Of a DNA stretch of 64,000 nt, positions 37,540-46,302 are shown one piece after another. Source of the DNA: Paenibacillus dokdonensis (GTDB taxonomy: Bacteria; Bacillota; Bacilli; Paenibacillales; Paenibacillaceae); assembly GCF_004916975.1 (NCBI RefSeq), contig NZ_STGQ01000001.1, forward strand, positions 2,715,939-2,779,938, read 5' to 3'. Made by a program: the position numbers and the translations under genes. Within the stretch, counting starts at the first letter, position 1; each line of letters opens with the position of its first letter. Below the pieces are notes generated by a model. The model was not told the DNA's origin, ran no database searches, and saw only the letters and a list, made by a program, of their open reading frames with translations.

Positions 37540-38649
37540 TTATTTCAAAAACACGCCAAGCTCCCTATACTTCCCTGTTCCAAAGGTATCCGCGAGTTTC
37601 TCATAATAAGTAAAATCCGTGTTCTCCATAATCAGCTTCTTCTCCGCTTCGATTTCGTCTCCCGATTCCCAGAACAGCAGATGAGAAATGGATGCATTCA
37701 ATTTGGATAGAAAAGTACCGCAGACTCGTTCATCTTTCATCACATGGTAAAAAACCGTCAGCATAATCCCGATATCATAACGTTCTGTTTCCGTGTTTTC
37801 GAAAGGCTCCGGAATCCATCTGAAATGGGTTCGCTCCAGACGGTTTAGCTCCTTCAGCAGCTGATAGTGGTTGGGATCATGCTCGATACCCGTGACCTCT
37901 GCACCCTCTCTCGTCAAGCATCTAGCATGATAGCCTATATTACAGCCGATATCGAGAATACGAAGCTCATGTAAATGATAAGGACCTAGATATCGGAGCA
38001 TGTAATCGAGCCTCGTAGGGTAGATTTCGTCTCTCTCACTTCTCCAGCTGTAGAATGCAGGATTCAGAATCGGAGTATACATCAGCTGTCGCTTCTGTGT
38101 TTGTATGATTTCTTGAACGACATCAGATTGCCCTTTGTTCATCCACTGCTCATAATTTTCCTCACTCATTGCCAAATACAGCCTGCGAAAACCACAGCAG
38201 TACAGAAACGATGCCCGGTGATGCCCATCTTTGATATTAAAATAACCAGAAGGGTTATAGCTCGCAAGAATGGGATGTTCACTAAAAAAAAGGCTTTGGT
38301 TAGACAGCTCATTTTTCATGTTGATGAACTCCATCCTTCGTTGATGCAGGATTTTTTCAGGAGATACCGGCGGCTCCAAACCACGGGTTGTAAAAATTTT
38401 GCTGTACCAGTCCAAATAGGTGCCTGCGGATGCGGATTGTCCCAAGAAGTAACGGTATAATTCCCGGTGCGGCGCAAACCTCATGATTGAAATATTGCTG
38501 TACTGAAGATGATGTTCATACCAGGTCTCGGTGAATTGTTCGATTAAGTGTTCTGTTTGCGATGATTTCACATCGATATCTGTAAAAATCAACTCGACCG
38601 GTACTTCGCAGACGATAGAAGCCTCATTTATCTCTCCCCGATCAGCCAT
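37540..38649 (-). CDS. ParB-like domain fused to SAM-dependent methyltransferase
   Basis: Protein of 369 residues. The C-terminal half (about 195-369) is a class I methyltransferase with the SAM motif ILDIGCNIGYHARCL followed by an acidic strand end (GIEHD). The N-terminal half has, near residue 150, FNIKDGHHRASFLYCCGFRRLYL, which resembles the DGHHRxxA core of ParB/sulfiredoxin-like folds. The start at 38649 is 8 bases after GGAGGGGG; a GTG at 38658 is less well spaced. It probably methylates a sugar or glycan in this operon. The purpose of the ParB-like half is unknown. Confidence 0.78.
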   Translation of the reverse strand: MADRGEINEASIVCEVPVELIFTDIDVKSSQTEHLIEQFTETWYEHHLQYSNISIMRFAPHRELYRYFLGQSASAGTYLDWYSKIFTTRGLEPPVSPEKILHQRRMEFINMKNELSNQSLFFSEHPILASYNPSGYFNIKDGHHRASFLYCCGFRRLYLAMSEENYEQWMNKGQSDVVQEIIQTQKRQLMYTPILNPAFYSWRSERDEIYPTRLDYMLRYLGPYHLHELRILDIGCNIGYHARCLTREGAEVTGIEHDPNHYQLLKELNRLERTHFRWIPEPFENTETERYDIGIMLTVFYHVMKDERVCGTFLSKLNASISHLLFWESGDEIEAEKKLIMENTDFTYYEKLADTFGTGKYRELGVFLK

Positions 38650-38694
38650 GACATACACCCCCTCCGTATATTTTCTAGCCGAATGTTTTAAACA

Positions 38695-39261
38695 TCATCC
38701 ATTTCCTCGCAATAATAGAGTTGCAAAATCCCGCTGGATATAATCCTTGAACATCTGTTTCGCGACTATCGGATAGACATCAAATTCAGCTTCCGTCCAT
38801 TCGCTCCGATGTATTTCATAGTCGTTGCCATATTCACTGCCCTGCGGCCAGTCATCTCCGATGGGAATATTCAGAAGCACATAGCGGCTTATTTCAAGGC
38901 AAGACCTCAATAGCTCACCCGCATCCTGCTTGGTGAAATGCTCCAGAACATCACCCAAAATCACCAGATCATACCCCATTAAATTCTGCTGCCTGACAAT
39001 GAATTCATAAGCATCCACATGGTAAATATGGTTGTAAAAGCAATCATGATATACATCAATACTACGTTCAAACACCTCAATACCTTCGATAGTTGTCGTC
39101 CACTGCTCACGAAATACCCTTCCCTGCCACACATCCAGAAACTCACGGCAGATCATGCCCCAGCGGCCAAAACCCACACCGACATCAAGTATTCTGCCAG
39201 GAGCCACTTGGCGGATCAGTTCCACGCAATACGAAAGATTTTGCCAGTTGGAAGTTCCCAT
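38695..39261 (-). CDS. Class I SAM-dependent methyltransferase
   Basis: Protein of 188 residues with the SAM-binding motif GRILDVGVGFGRWGMICREF, the acidic strand-2 end (IEVFE) and motif DLVILGDVLEHFTKQDAGELL. The second motif is typical of small-molecule or sugar methyltransferases. It follows the GT4-like gene by 15 bp (ribosome site GAGGTAAAGA) and precedes the ParB-methyltransferase fusion, so the operon encodes two methyltransferases. O-methylation of surface sugars is the simplest reading; the substrate is unknown. Confidence 0.85.
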   Translation of the reverse strand: MGTSNWQNLSYCVELIRQVAPGRILDVGVGFGRWGMICREFLDVWQGRVFREQWTTTIEGIEVFERSIDVYHDCFYNHIYHVDAYEFIVRQQNLMGYDLVILGDVLEHFTKQDAGELLRSCLEISRYVLLNIPIGDDWPQGSEYGNDYEIHRSEWTEAEFDVYPIVAKQMFKDYIQRDFATLLLRGNG

Positions 39262-39276
39262 CTCTTTACCTCCTAT

Positions 39277-40209
39277 CTATCGGTTAAACAGAACCTTCAA
39301 CCAGTGGTTCACAGCCTGATCTATCCCCCAATGTGCCTCCACTTCCTCCCGGCAGCGTTGACCAACCGCCTCAAGCCCGTTTCGCCTATGCATCCAGTCC
39401 TGAATGGTTTGGATAAAGTCAATCGGGTCGTCACTATCCAGAATCAATGGATAAGCATCCGTAGGTGCCGCCTCTTTGACATAACCTACATGAGTCGACA
39501 AAACCGGTTTGCCGCAGGCATATGCTTCCAGGGCCGGAGCGCAGCCCCCTTCATTTGCAGAAGTGATCAGCAAGAGATCAATAGAATGGTAAAATAAAGG
39601 CATGTCGTCATAAGCATACTCGCCCGAGGTCTCCACGATCTTCACTTCCGGTTGATGCTCGAAATACTGTTGTATTGGTTGAAAGAGCGAATCATAGTTT
39701 TTGGACTTCTTCACCTTGTCTCCGGCCCATCCGATAACCAGCGGCAAAGAAAGATCACGATTCGCATCTGAAAGCGAGAATTTAGTAGTATCGACAAAAT
39801 GTCCGATATACTCTACCCGAGCATGGGGAACCAGCTCTTTGAGGGTTTGGGCAAGCTTTTGATTCATGGCTCCTATAACCGGGATACGGGGAAGTACCAA
39901 TCGGAGAAATTCGGGGTCTGGAAGAATCGGATCTTTCCATTCACGGAAAGTTTCGTAATTTGAGCTGAAATAGTAATAAGAGACGGCGGCAGAGGAATCG
40001 ATCCGTATATTTTTGAAAATAGCCCAGGCAGCCATACCCAGACACATCGTACTAATGATAGAATATCGCCGGTTAATCTCCTGACTTCCTATCTTTTGAA
40101 TGAGCGTATCCAGCCCAGCAGCATTGATCAGTTCGAGATCAGGATGATACCGCTGAATTACTTTGGCTGTCTTACCCAGAATCCACCAATCCACGTCATA
40201 AATAAGCAA
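39277..40209 (-). CDS. Glycosyltransferase, GT4-like
   Basis: Protein of at least 310 residues. The C-terminal donor-binding half is recognisable: IGWAGDKVKKSKNYDSLFQP, the ITSANEGGCAPALEAYACGKPVLST motif split over a short stretch (E-x7-E pattern of GT4), then VGYVKEAAP. The frame as drawn starts at TTG 40209 (LLIYDVDWW), which is poorly spaced from a ribosome site. A CTG at 40221 lies 6-7 bases after GGAGGGG and would add SKH(L), so the true start may be CTG. First gene of the five-gene operon. Confidence 0.8.
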   Translation of the reverse strand: MLIYDVDWWILGKTAKVIQRYHPDLELINAAGLDTLIQKIGSQEINRRYSIISTMCLGMAAWAIFKNIRIDSSAAVSYYYFSSNYETFREWKDPILPDPEFLRLVLPRIPVIGAMNQKLAQTLKELVPHARVEYIGHFVDTTKFSLSDANRDLSLPLVIGWAGDKVKKSKNYDSLFQPIQQYFEHQPEVKIVETSGEYAYDDMPLFYHSIDLLLITSANEGGCAPALEAYACGKPVLSTHVGYVKEAAPTDAYPLILDSDDPIDFIQTIQDWMHRRNGLEAVGQRCREEVEAHWGIDQAVNHWLKVLFNR

Positions 40210-40322
40210 ATGCTTTGACAGATTGATCCCCTCCGCTCTAACTTGCTTCTTGTTGGATTATATTCGGGGGTACTTCTCCCAGTTACGTGTTGGACAAAAT
40301 TGATGAATTGGTCTATGTGAAT

Positions 40323-40366
40323 AAAAAAAGAGTGCATCAGCCGTGGTTATGACGGCTAAGCACTCT
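40323..40366 (-). terminator. Terminator of DHFR-like gene
   Basis: Outer stem AGAGTGC/GCACTCT and inner stem GCCGT/ACGGC, followed by a run of seven T on the minus strand. Confidence 0.88.
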
Positions 40367-40386
40367 CTTCTTCCAATTCCGTATTC

Positions 40387-40926
40387 TTATACTTTATAAT
40401 GCAGCAAGACGATATCTCCGCGCTGTTCCACTTGCCGCAATTCGAAAGTACTTGGCGGTGTACCGTTCGGGAATAAAGGTATGCCTTGCCCGAGCACTTT
40501 AGGGATGATGGCAATAATTGCTTCCTCCATCAGCCCTTCCTGCATAAAGGCCTGAACCATTTGACCTCCACCCACCAGCCAAACCGCACCTTCCGATTGA
40601 ATTTTCAAACGAGGCACAAGATCAGTCAGTGCTTCATTCGTATAAGTCACGTTCGGTTCATTCTGATATTGCTCCGGAGTTCGGGTAGTTACATAACACG
40701 GCTTTCCGGCATAGAGAAAATCATCTGAAAGCTTCAATATCACATCATACGTGATCCTGCCCATGATGACGGTGCCTATCGTACTGTAAAAGTCCGCATA
40801 CCCGTTGTCGCCGCCATCTCCCTTCACATCGTTCAGCCATTCTACCGAGTCATCCGGAAGCGCAATATACCCATCGAGACTCATCGCAATATACAGTACA
40901 ACTTTGTTGTCTTTTTCTTTATTCAT
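40387..40926 (-). CDS. DHFR/RibD-like reductase family protein
   Basis: Protein of 179 residues with the DHFR-fold pattern of the RibD C-terminal family: LYIAMSLDGYIA at the N-terminus, GTVIMGRITYDVIL, and the NADPH loop VWLVGGGQMVQAFMQEGL. These proteins (YwjB, YyaP and relatives) are often of unknown reductase function and lack key residues of folate-reducing DHFR. It starts after AGGAGCG and is divergent from a WYL-domain regulator that probably controls it. Confidence 0.85.
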   Translation of the reverse strand: MNKEKDNKVVLYIAMSLDGYIALPDDSVEWLNDVKGDGGDNGYADFYSTIGTVIMGRITYDVILKLSDDFLYAGKPCYVTTRTPEQYQNEPNVTYTNEALTDLVPRLKIQSEGAVWLVGGGQMVQAFMQEGLMEEAIIAIIPKVLGQGIPLFPNGTPPSTFELRQVEQRGDIVLLHYKV

Positions 40927-41021
40927 TGTTCATCGCTCCTTTCTATCACCTATGCTACAATATATTTATGACATTCTTTGTCGTAGTTATTTTTTTCGTT
41001 AAGTTAGAGGGGGAGTCTTTC

Positions 41022-41951
41022 ATGAATGAACGTAGAATTGCTCTGATGCGAATACTGGATTCCCGCAAGAAGTATACGGCACGAGAGCTTGCCGAGCGTT
41101 TTGACGTGTCTATCAGAACCATACAACGAGACCTTGATTATTTACAGCAGACCGGTCTGCCTCTCTATACCGAAACCGGTCCGCATGGCGGGTATCGGGC
41201 ACTTCCCAACCGGCTGCTGCCTCCTCTTCATCTTGCCCGGGACGAGGCCATGGGACTATTTCTCATGCTGAAGCTGCTGGAGCATATTCCCGACATTCCC
41301 TTCGGTGAGGTTCGTGAGCATTTATCCGAGCATTATTACGCTGAGTTACCACAGGATGTGCAGGAGTGCATCGATCAACTGAAGGACTATGTCTCATTTC
41401 GGATGGTACCCACTCATGCCGAGTCACCCTATACTTCTCTCATTTTGGAGGCGGCGATGAATAAACAGCGGGTGAAACTGCTGTATCGCTCTGCTGCTGG
41501 AGAAAGATGGTCTGAAGTATATCCCGTTGGTCTTTACTTTGATCATGGATACTGGTACATGCCTGCACATAGCAGGGATCGGATTATTCTTTATCGGTCG
41601 GATCGGATTATCGAAATGACGAAACGAAATGAATTCTCCCCTTCTCTGCCTACTCTTAAGGAATGGCTGGTGGCGGATGATCCCCGTGAAGGCGTGCCTG
41701 CTAAAATCAAATTTACGCCGCTCGGTGTCCGGCTGGCAGAATCAGACCCTCTATACCAACATGTTTACCAGCAGGAGTGGCAAGGAAACATTCCTCCAGA
41801 AGAATTTGCCTATGCAGCCAGACTTCTTCTAAAATATGGACCTGATGCTGAGGTGATATATCCTATGGAACTCCGGGAGATGGTCAAGCAGCTCCTGCAT
41901 GACAGCCTTAAACCCTATTTACAAAATATAAAGCCTGACGAATATATATAA
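41022..41951 (+). CDS. YafY-type HTH/WYL-domain transcriptional regulator
   Basis: Regulator of 309 residues. An N-terminal HTH_11 domain (ILDSRKKYTARELAERFDVSIRTIQRDLDYLQQTGLPL) precedes a linker, and a WYL ligand-sensing domain (about 145-220, MNKQRVKLLYRSAAGERWSEVYPVGLYF) and C-terminal WCX-like region follow. The ATG at 41022 follows GAGGGGGAG; the open frame extends about 100 bases upstream without resemblance. It is divergent from the DHFR-like gene with a 95-bp gap, suggesting it regulates that gene. Ligand unknown. Confidence 0.88.
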   Translation: MNERRIALMRILDSRKKYTARELAERFDVSIRTIQRDLDYLQQTGLPLYTETGPHGGYRALPNRLLPPLHLARDEAMGLFLMLKLLEHIPDIPFGEVREHLSEHYYAELPQDVQECIDQLKDYVSFRMVPTHAESPYTSLILEAAMNKQRVKLLYRSAAGERWSEVYPVGLYFDHGYWYMPAHSRDRIILYRSDRIIEMTKRNEFSPSLPTLKEWLVADDPREGVPAKIKFTPLGVRLAESDPLYQHVYQQEWQGNIPPEEFAYAARLLLKYGPDAEVIYPMELREMVKQLLHDSLKPYLQNIKPDEYI

Positions 41952-41953
41952 GA

Positions 41954-41980
41954 GACTTGATCATCAGACCAAGTCCCTTT
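41954..41980 (+). terminator. Terminator of WYL regulator
   Basis: Stem GACTTG/CAAGTC followed by CCTTTTAT directly after the stop codon. Confidence 0.6.
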
Positions 41981-42011
41981 TATTAATTAATATTATTAAT
42001 ATTTAATGTGA

Positions 42012-43757
42012 TTATTTCAAGGCTTCCCAAATGTTCTCAATCTGACGAGCCCCTTTGGTTTCTAGTTCCTTGGCCTTTTCCAAGAGTATGATTGCCTGTG
42101 GCGAACAATCCTGATCATTGGGTTCTCCGCCGTCAGGATATGGGAATAACGCATGAAGCTCATCGAATACAAGAGCAATTTGCTTATAGGTTTCTGCAGC
42201 TTCTTCAATCAAAACACCTGTATTCCCGCTCGCATCTGCCGGCTCATTCCATGCAAGAGCAACTTCTTTCAGAAACTGAGAAGCATATTTTCTGCTGTCT
42301 CCAAAAACCACGATATTATATGCATTTCCGTTGGGCTCGACTGTTTGATTGCGGAAAGCTTCGCACCACGCATCATAAGCAGCGAGTCCTTTAACTGCTT
42401 CAGCTGGAACCTTGGGTTCCGTACCATTATAATGCTGTGTGATCATATGAAAAGCACCTCGAAGCTGATCTTTGAGTCCGATATTGAACGATGCATCAAC
42501 AGCCAGGACAAAGATCTCTTCCATGACCCCTCTTCCTAAATGATCGTAGAAGAGGGTATCCTTGCGACCGCATTCATTGATATAAAGACATCTTTGTTCA
42601 TCATCATATCCGTGCACCATCCCGAATTCCGGAATACATAAATCCCAGGCCATGACCGGATAGCCCCGACCCAAAGTATGATGTATCAAATCCAGGGCCT
42701 CCGGAAGTGCCTGGTGAATATCCCGCTTCTGCATTGCTTTGAAACTCTTTTCCGAGTCATCTAATAAGTTTGCGTTCACGCCGATCAGTGGAGTCATTCC
42801 ATCCACAACGCGGGAGGTCAGACCCATATTGCGTAGCCCTCTTGGGAATACATCTGCGAAGTCATATGCCGTAGGCCCGGCAATATGCACATTTCCCGGC
42901 AGAATGTTGATACGAAAAGCCAGACCCGTTAACCCCATGACCATGGCTAGCGAATGCTTTTTGCCAGCTGCATTCACCAATGTGTACAGCATGTTCCCTG
43001 CCGTGGACCAAGAAGATCCTTTTGCATGTATTTGTTCCTCCGATAAAATAACCTTGCTCATAATTCCCCAATCCCTTCTTGTCCGTAAGTAGGAGTCAAC
43101 GGTGACGCGGATTCGTTCCTGAATCACTTTTTTGCGGGAGCGGGACAGGATTTGATACACATTGGCGGAAGATAAGCTGAATTCCCGGGCAATCTCCTGC
43201 GGTGACAGCTGATCGAAGAAATGCGACTCAAAGATCTGCCGTTCCCTTGGTTTCAGGCAGGCGATAATGTTCAATAGCACACGCTGAGTCTCCTGGCGCA
43301 TCAATCGTTCTTCCGGAACGCCAGCCTGCGCTGCCTCCTTATCCATGGATAGGCTTACCCGTTTCAGCACGTAGTCCAGCTGGTTCCATTTCTCCGCTTG
43401 TTCCTCGAGAGAGGACAAACCCGCCTCCAAACTGGTAAAGGTGCTTTCCTGTCTTTGTCCCTCTTTTTTCAGCAGGGTCATGGCTTGGTTACGTACAATC
43501 CGATGCATCCAGGGCAGGAATCGCTCAACATCGACAAGCTTACCCAGATGTAAAAAGGCTCTGATCAGCGCATCCTGAACGATATCTTCTGCAGCATGGG
43601 CTTCCTGTACCATACTTCTCGCATAACCAAATACCTTGGACCGATGTCTGCGGACAAGCTCACCAAACGCCTCCTGACTTCCGGTTTGTGCCTCTTTAAC
43701 CAATGCTGCATCTTCCATCTCTCCCCATTCCATAGCCGTTTCCTGCAAGTGATTCAA
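42012..43757 (-). CDS. ECF-type sigma factor fused to a BtrH-like domain
   Basis: Protein of about 581 residues. Residues about 10-210 form an ECF sigma factor: region 2 (EAFGELVRRHRSKVFGYARSM, AEDIVQDALIRAFLHLGKL, FLPWMHRIVRNQA) and region 4 (LKPRERQIFESHFFDQLSPQEIAREFSLSSANVYQILSRSRKKV). The remaining 350 residues resemble the BtrH N-terminal (papain-like acyltransferase) family: WSTAGNMLYTLVNAAGKKHS, LGRGYPVMAWDLCIPEFGMVHGYDD, DAWCEAF. The Cys expected at the start of that domain seems replaced by Ser/Trp. ECF factors are usually under 200 residues. I chose TTG 43757 after GAGAGGGG; ATGs at 43733 and 43718 are alternatives. No anti-sigma gene is adjacent. Confidence 0.78.
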   Translation of the reverse strand: MNHLQETAMEWGEMEDAALVKEAQTGSQEAFGELVRRHRSKVFGYARSMVQEAHAAEDIVQDALIRAFLHLGKLVDVERFLPWMHRIVRNQAMTLLKKEGQRQESTFTSLEAGLSSLEEQAEKWNQLDYVLKRVSLSMDKEAAQAGVPEERLMRQETQRVLLNIIACLKPRERQIFESHFFDQLSPQEIAREFSLSSANVYQILSRSRKKVIQERIRVTVDSYLRTRRDWGIMSKVILSEEQIHAKGSSWSTAGNMLYTLVNAAGKKHSLAMVMGLTGLAFRINILPGNVHIAGPTAYDFADVFPRGLRNMGLTSRVVDGMTPLIGVNANLLDDSEKSFKAMQKRDIHQALPEALDLIHHTLGRGYPVMAWDLCIPEFGMVHGYDDEQRCLYINECGRKDTLFYDHLGRGVMEEIFVLAVDASFNIGLKDQLRGAFHMITQHYNGTEPKVPAEAVKGLAAYDAWCEAFRNQTVEPNGNAYNIVVFGDSRKYASQFLKEVALAWNEPADASGNTGVLIEEAAETYKQIALVFDELHALFPYPDGGEPNDQDCSPQAIILLEKAKELETKGARQIENIWEALK

Positions 43758-43843
43758 CTTGATACCCCTCTCATAACGTTGACTTACTAGATAGACTTCA
43801 GAAAACGAAGATTTCTGACAAAGTCGGGGAATTATTTTTAAAT

Positions 43844-43872
43844 AAAACCGTTTACCATTGGCAAACGGTTTC
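43844..43872 (-). terminator. Terminator of sulfatase operon
   Basis: Stem AAACCGTTT/AAACGGTTT with a 9-nt loop and a T-rich tail on the minus strand. Confidence 0.8.
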
Positions 43873-43881
43873 ATCTTCATT

Positions 43882-45300
43882 CTATTTTCCTTCGTATATA
43901 AACCGCTCATCCCGTACTTCTTCCTGAAGACGATGCAGCTCCTTTTCCATGACTTCGACGATATTCTCATAATCCGGGTCGTTGTACACGTTAATCATTT
44001 CCTGCGGATCTTTTTTGAGATCGAACAGCTCCCACTCCGGCACCTTTGATTCATCGACGGAACCATTTGTACCTAGTGCATCCGCGTAATAATAAATCAG
44101 CTTGTATTGATTCGTTCTGATGCCGTAATGCGCGTATACACCGTGCTCGGACAAATGCTCCCAATAGCGGTAGTACATTGATTTACGCCATCCCTGCGGA
44201 TCTTCACCTTGGAGAATAGGGCGGAAGCTATAGCCTTGCATGGAATCCGGTATTTCGATCCCCGCATAATCCAGAAATACGGATGCGAAATCCACATTCA
44301 GAACGATATGCTTATCCACGCTTCCTGCTGCAATTTCTCGCGGATATCGGATCACAAACGGCATACGCAACGACTCCTCGTACATAAACCGCTTGTCATA
44401 CCAGCCATGGTCTCCAAGGAAAAACCCTTGATCAGAGGTATAAATGACAATCGTATCCTCACGTAAGCCCTCCGCTTCCAGATAGTCCAGCAGCCTTCCT
44501 ACATTGTCATCAACCGAGGCTACACAGCGCAAGTAATCTTTAATGTACCGCTGGTACTTCCAGCTCTTGAGCGCTGCACCCTCAAGATGCTCCGGAGGGT
44601 CGATTTTCAAATCCCGCTTCGTTAAATCACGGTCAATCCGCATAATCGCGGCCTCTGCCGCACTTGCCCGATTGGAATAATCATCGTTGAACGTTTCCGG
44701 CTCCGGAATATCGATATCCTCGTACATATGCGCATGCTTTTCATCCGGAATCCATGGCCGGTGGGGTGCTTTGTGGTGGCACATCAGGAAGAAAGGCTGC
44801 TCCTTATCCCTTTTCTCCAGCCAATCAATCGACTTGTCTGTAATGATATCCGTAGCATAGCCTTTTTCCGTAATACTGCGTCCCATTTCAATAAAGCTCG
44901 GATCATGATAATCTCCCTGTCCCGGGAGAACGCTCCAGTAATCGAAGCCAGTCGGATCACTCTCTCCCCCATGTCCCAAATGCCATTTGCCAACGATGGC
45001 CGTTTGATAGCCGTTCTCCTGAAGCAGTTTCGGCATGGTGAGCTGGCGTCCATCCAGACGGTCTGACAAAGTTCTGACTCCGTTGATATGGTTATATGTA
45101 CCTGTCAAAATACTTGCACGGCTCGGTGTGCAAATCGCGTTCGTACAAAAACAGTTGTCCATCCGCATTCCTTCCTTGGCAATCCGGTCAATCTGGGGTG
45201 TTTCATTAATTTTGCTGTCATAACAGCTCATGGCATGAGCCGCATGATCGTCACTCATAATAAAAAGAATATTGGGACGCTTACCACGGTTTGTACTCAT
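43882..45300 (-). CDS. Sulfatase (FGly-type, glycan/heparan sulfatase-like)
   Basis: Sulfate ester hydrolase of 472 residues. Metal ligands Asp17-Asp18 lie in FIMSDDHAAH. The catalytic Cys57 in CTPSRASILTG is the residue converted to formylglycine. GKWHLG and the C-terminal ELFDLKKDPQEMINVYNDP are typical of sulfatases acting on sulfated sugars. No signal peptide is seen, so it probably acts inside the cell on imported oligosaccharides. A maturase is required and is not in the window. It follows the AraC gene by 23 bp and faces a GH42 gene, together suggesting use of a sulfated galactoside. Confidence 0.92.
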   Translation of the reverse strand: MSTNRGKRPNILFIMSDDHAAHAMSCYDSKINETPQIDRIAKEGMRMDNCFCTNAICTPSRASILTGTYNHINGVRTLSDRLDGRQLTMPKLLQENGYQTAIVGKWHLGHGGESDPTGFDYWSVLPGQGDYHDPSFIEMGRSITEKGYATDIITDKSIDWLEKRDKEQPFFLMCHHKAPHRPWIPDEKHAHMYEDIDIPEPETFNDDYSNRASAAEAAIMRIDRDLTKRDLKIDPPEHLEGAALKSWKYQRYIKDYLRCVASVDDNVGRLLDYLEAEGLREDTIVIYTSDQGFFLGDHGWYDKRFMYEESLRMPFVIRYPREIAAGSVDKHIVLNVDFASVFLDYAGIEIPDSMQGYSFRPILQGEDPQGWRKSMYYRYWEHLSEHGVYAHYGIRTNQYKLIYYYADALGTNGSVDESKVPEWELFDLKKDPQEMINVYNDPDYENIVEVMEKELHRLQEEVRDERFIYEGK

Positions 45301-45323
45301 CTGAAAGATTCCCCTTTGCTATG

Positions 45324-46178
45324 TTATCGTGATTGCAGCATTTCTTTCCGATAGTGATCGGGTGTCTTGCCTGTGGCTTTCCTGAACATACGGATAAAAT
45401 AATTGGTTTCCATGCCGACATACTTGGCGATGTCCTTCACTGGCATGCCTGCCTCAGACTTCATCAAGTCAATCGCTTTTCCGAGCCGCATTTTCTGGAC
45501 ATACTGCAGCATACTCAGACCATAGGTCTGCCGGAACAGCCGATTCAGGTATTGATGCGTATAGCCGAGGGACTGGGCAACATTGGATAAAGAGATATTT
45601 TCATTGTAATGTTCATTTAAATACTGCGCAGTTTGCCGGACGACGACACCGGCAGGATCGGAATCCAATAGTACAGGCACTTCCTTTTCTAGCGGATTAT
45701 TTGTTTTCATCCTCTCCATATCCAGAAAAAGTCCGTACATCATTCTTGCCCCGTCCCATTCTGCTCCTTCTTCATTGGCATCCGCGAGCTCCCACAGCTC
45801 ATCTAACGTACACCAAATCAGGTCAATATCAGGACAATCATAAGGCAGACATGGATGTATACCGAAATGCTCCATCAAGGGGGATATCCGGGTACCTGAG
45901 AATGAGACATACCCGACAACCCATTCCTCGTCGCCCGCAGGATGATATTCATGAGGCAGCTCAGCCGGAAGATACAAATACTGCATCGGGCCAAGCACAA
46001 ATTCATCATGACCAGCAATGCTGATCCTGCCTTTTCCAGATCTCGAAAATAACAGCTGATGTGTCGAAAAACCTTCCGGCCGTTTCATCGGATTCTGTTT
46101 GTTATAACCGACGGTATGCGCATATAAAGGCATCGGATTCACAGGGGGTCTAAACAGCCGGATTATACGCATATCCAA
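45324..46178 (-). CDS. AraC-family transcriptional regulator
   Basis: Regulator of 284 residues. The N-terminal cupin-like sensor carries STHQLLFSRSGKGRISIAG and LYLPAELPHEYHP. The C-terminal AraC double helix-turn-helix begins near residue 180 (NISLSNVAQSLGYTHQYLNRLFRQTYGLS), ending IAKYVGMETNYFIRMFRKATGKTPDHYRKEM. The TTG at 46178 is 8 bases after GGAGG; an ATG six bases on is possible. It shares an operon with the sulfatase and is divergent from the GH42 gene, which it probably activates. Confidence 0.88.
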   Translation of the reverse strand: MDMRIIRLFRPPVNPMPLYAHTVGYNKQNPMKRPEGFSTHQLLFSRSGKGRISIAGHDEFVLGPMQYLYLPAELPHEYHPAGDEEWVVGYVSFSGTRISPLMEHFGIHPCLPYDCPDIDLIWCTLDELWELADANEEGAEWDGARMMYGLFLDMERMKTNNPLEKEVPVLLDSDPAGVVVRQTAQYLNEHYNENISLSNVAQSLGYTHQYLNRLFRQTYGLSMLQYVQKMRLGKAIDLMKSEAGMPVKDIAKYVGMETNYFIRMFRKATGKTPDHYRKEMLQSR

Positions 46179-46302
46179 GCTTCTCTCCTCCCTCCATATT
46201 CAATTTGTTATACCCATTTCAAAAAGTCCGCTATGAATAAAATCAAGGTTATTATAATATTTAGGTGTGATTTTGACAATGGGCAAAAGGAGATCATTCA
46301 AA

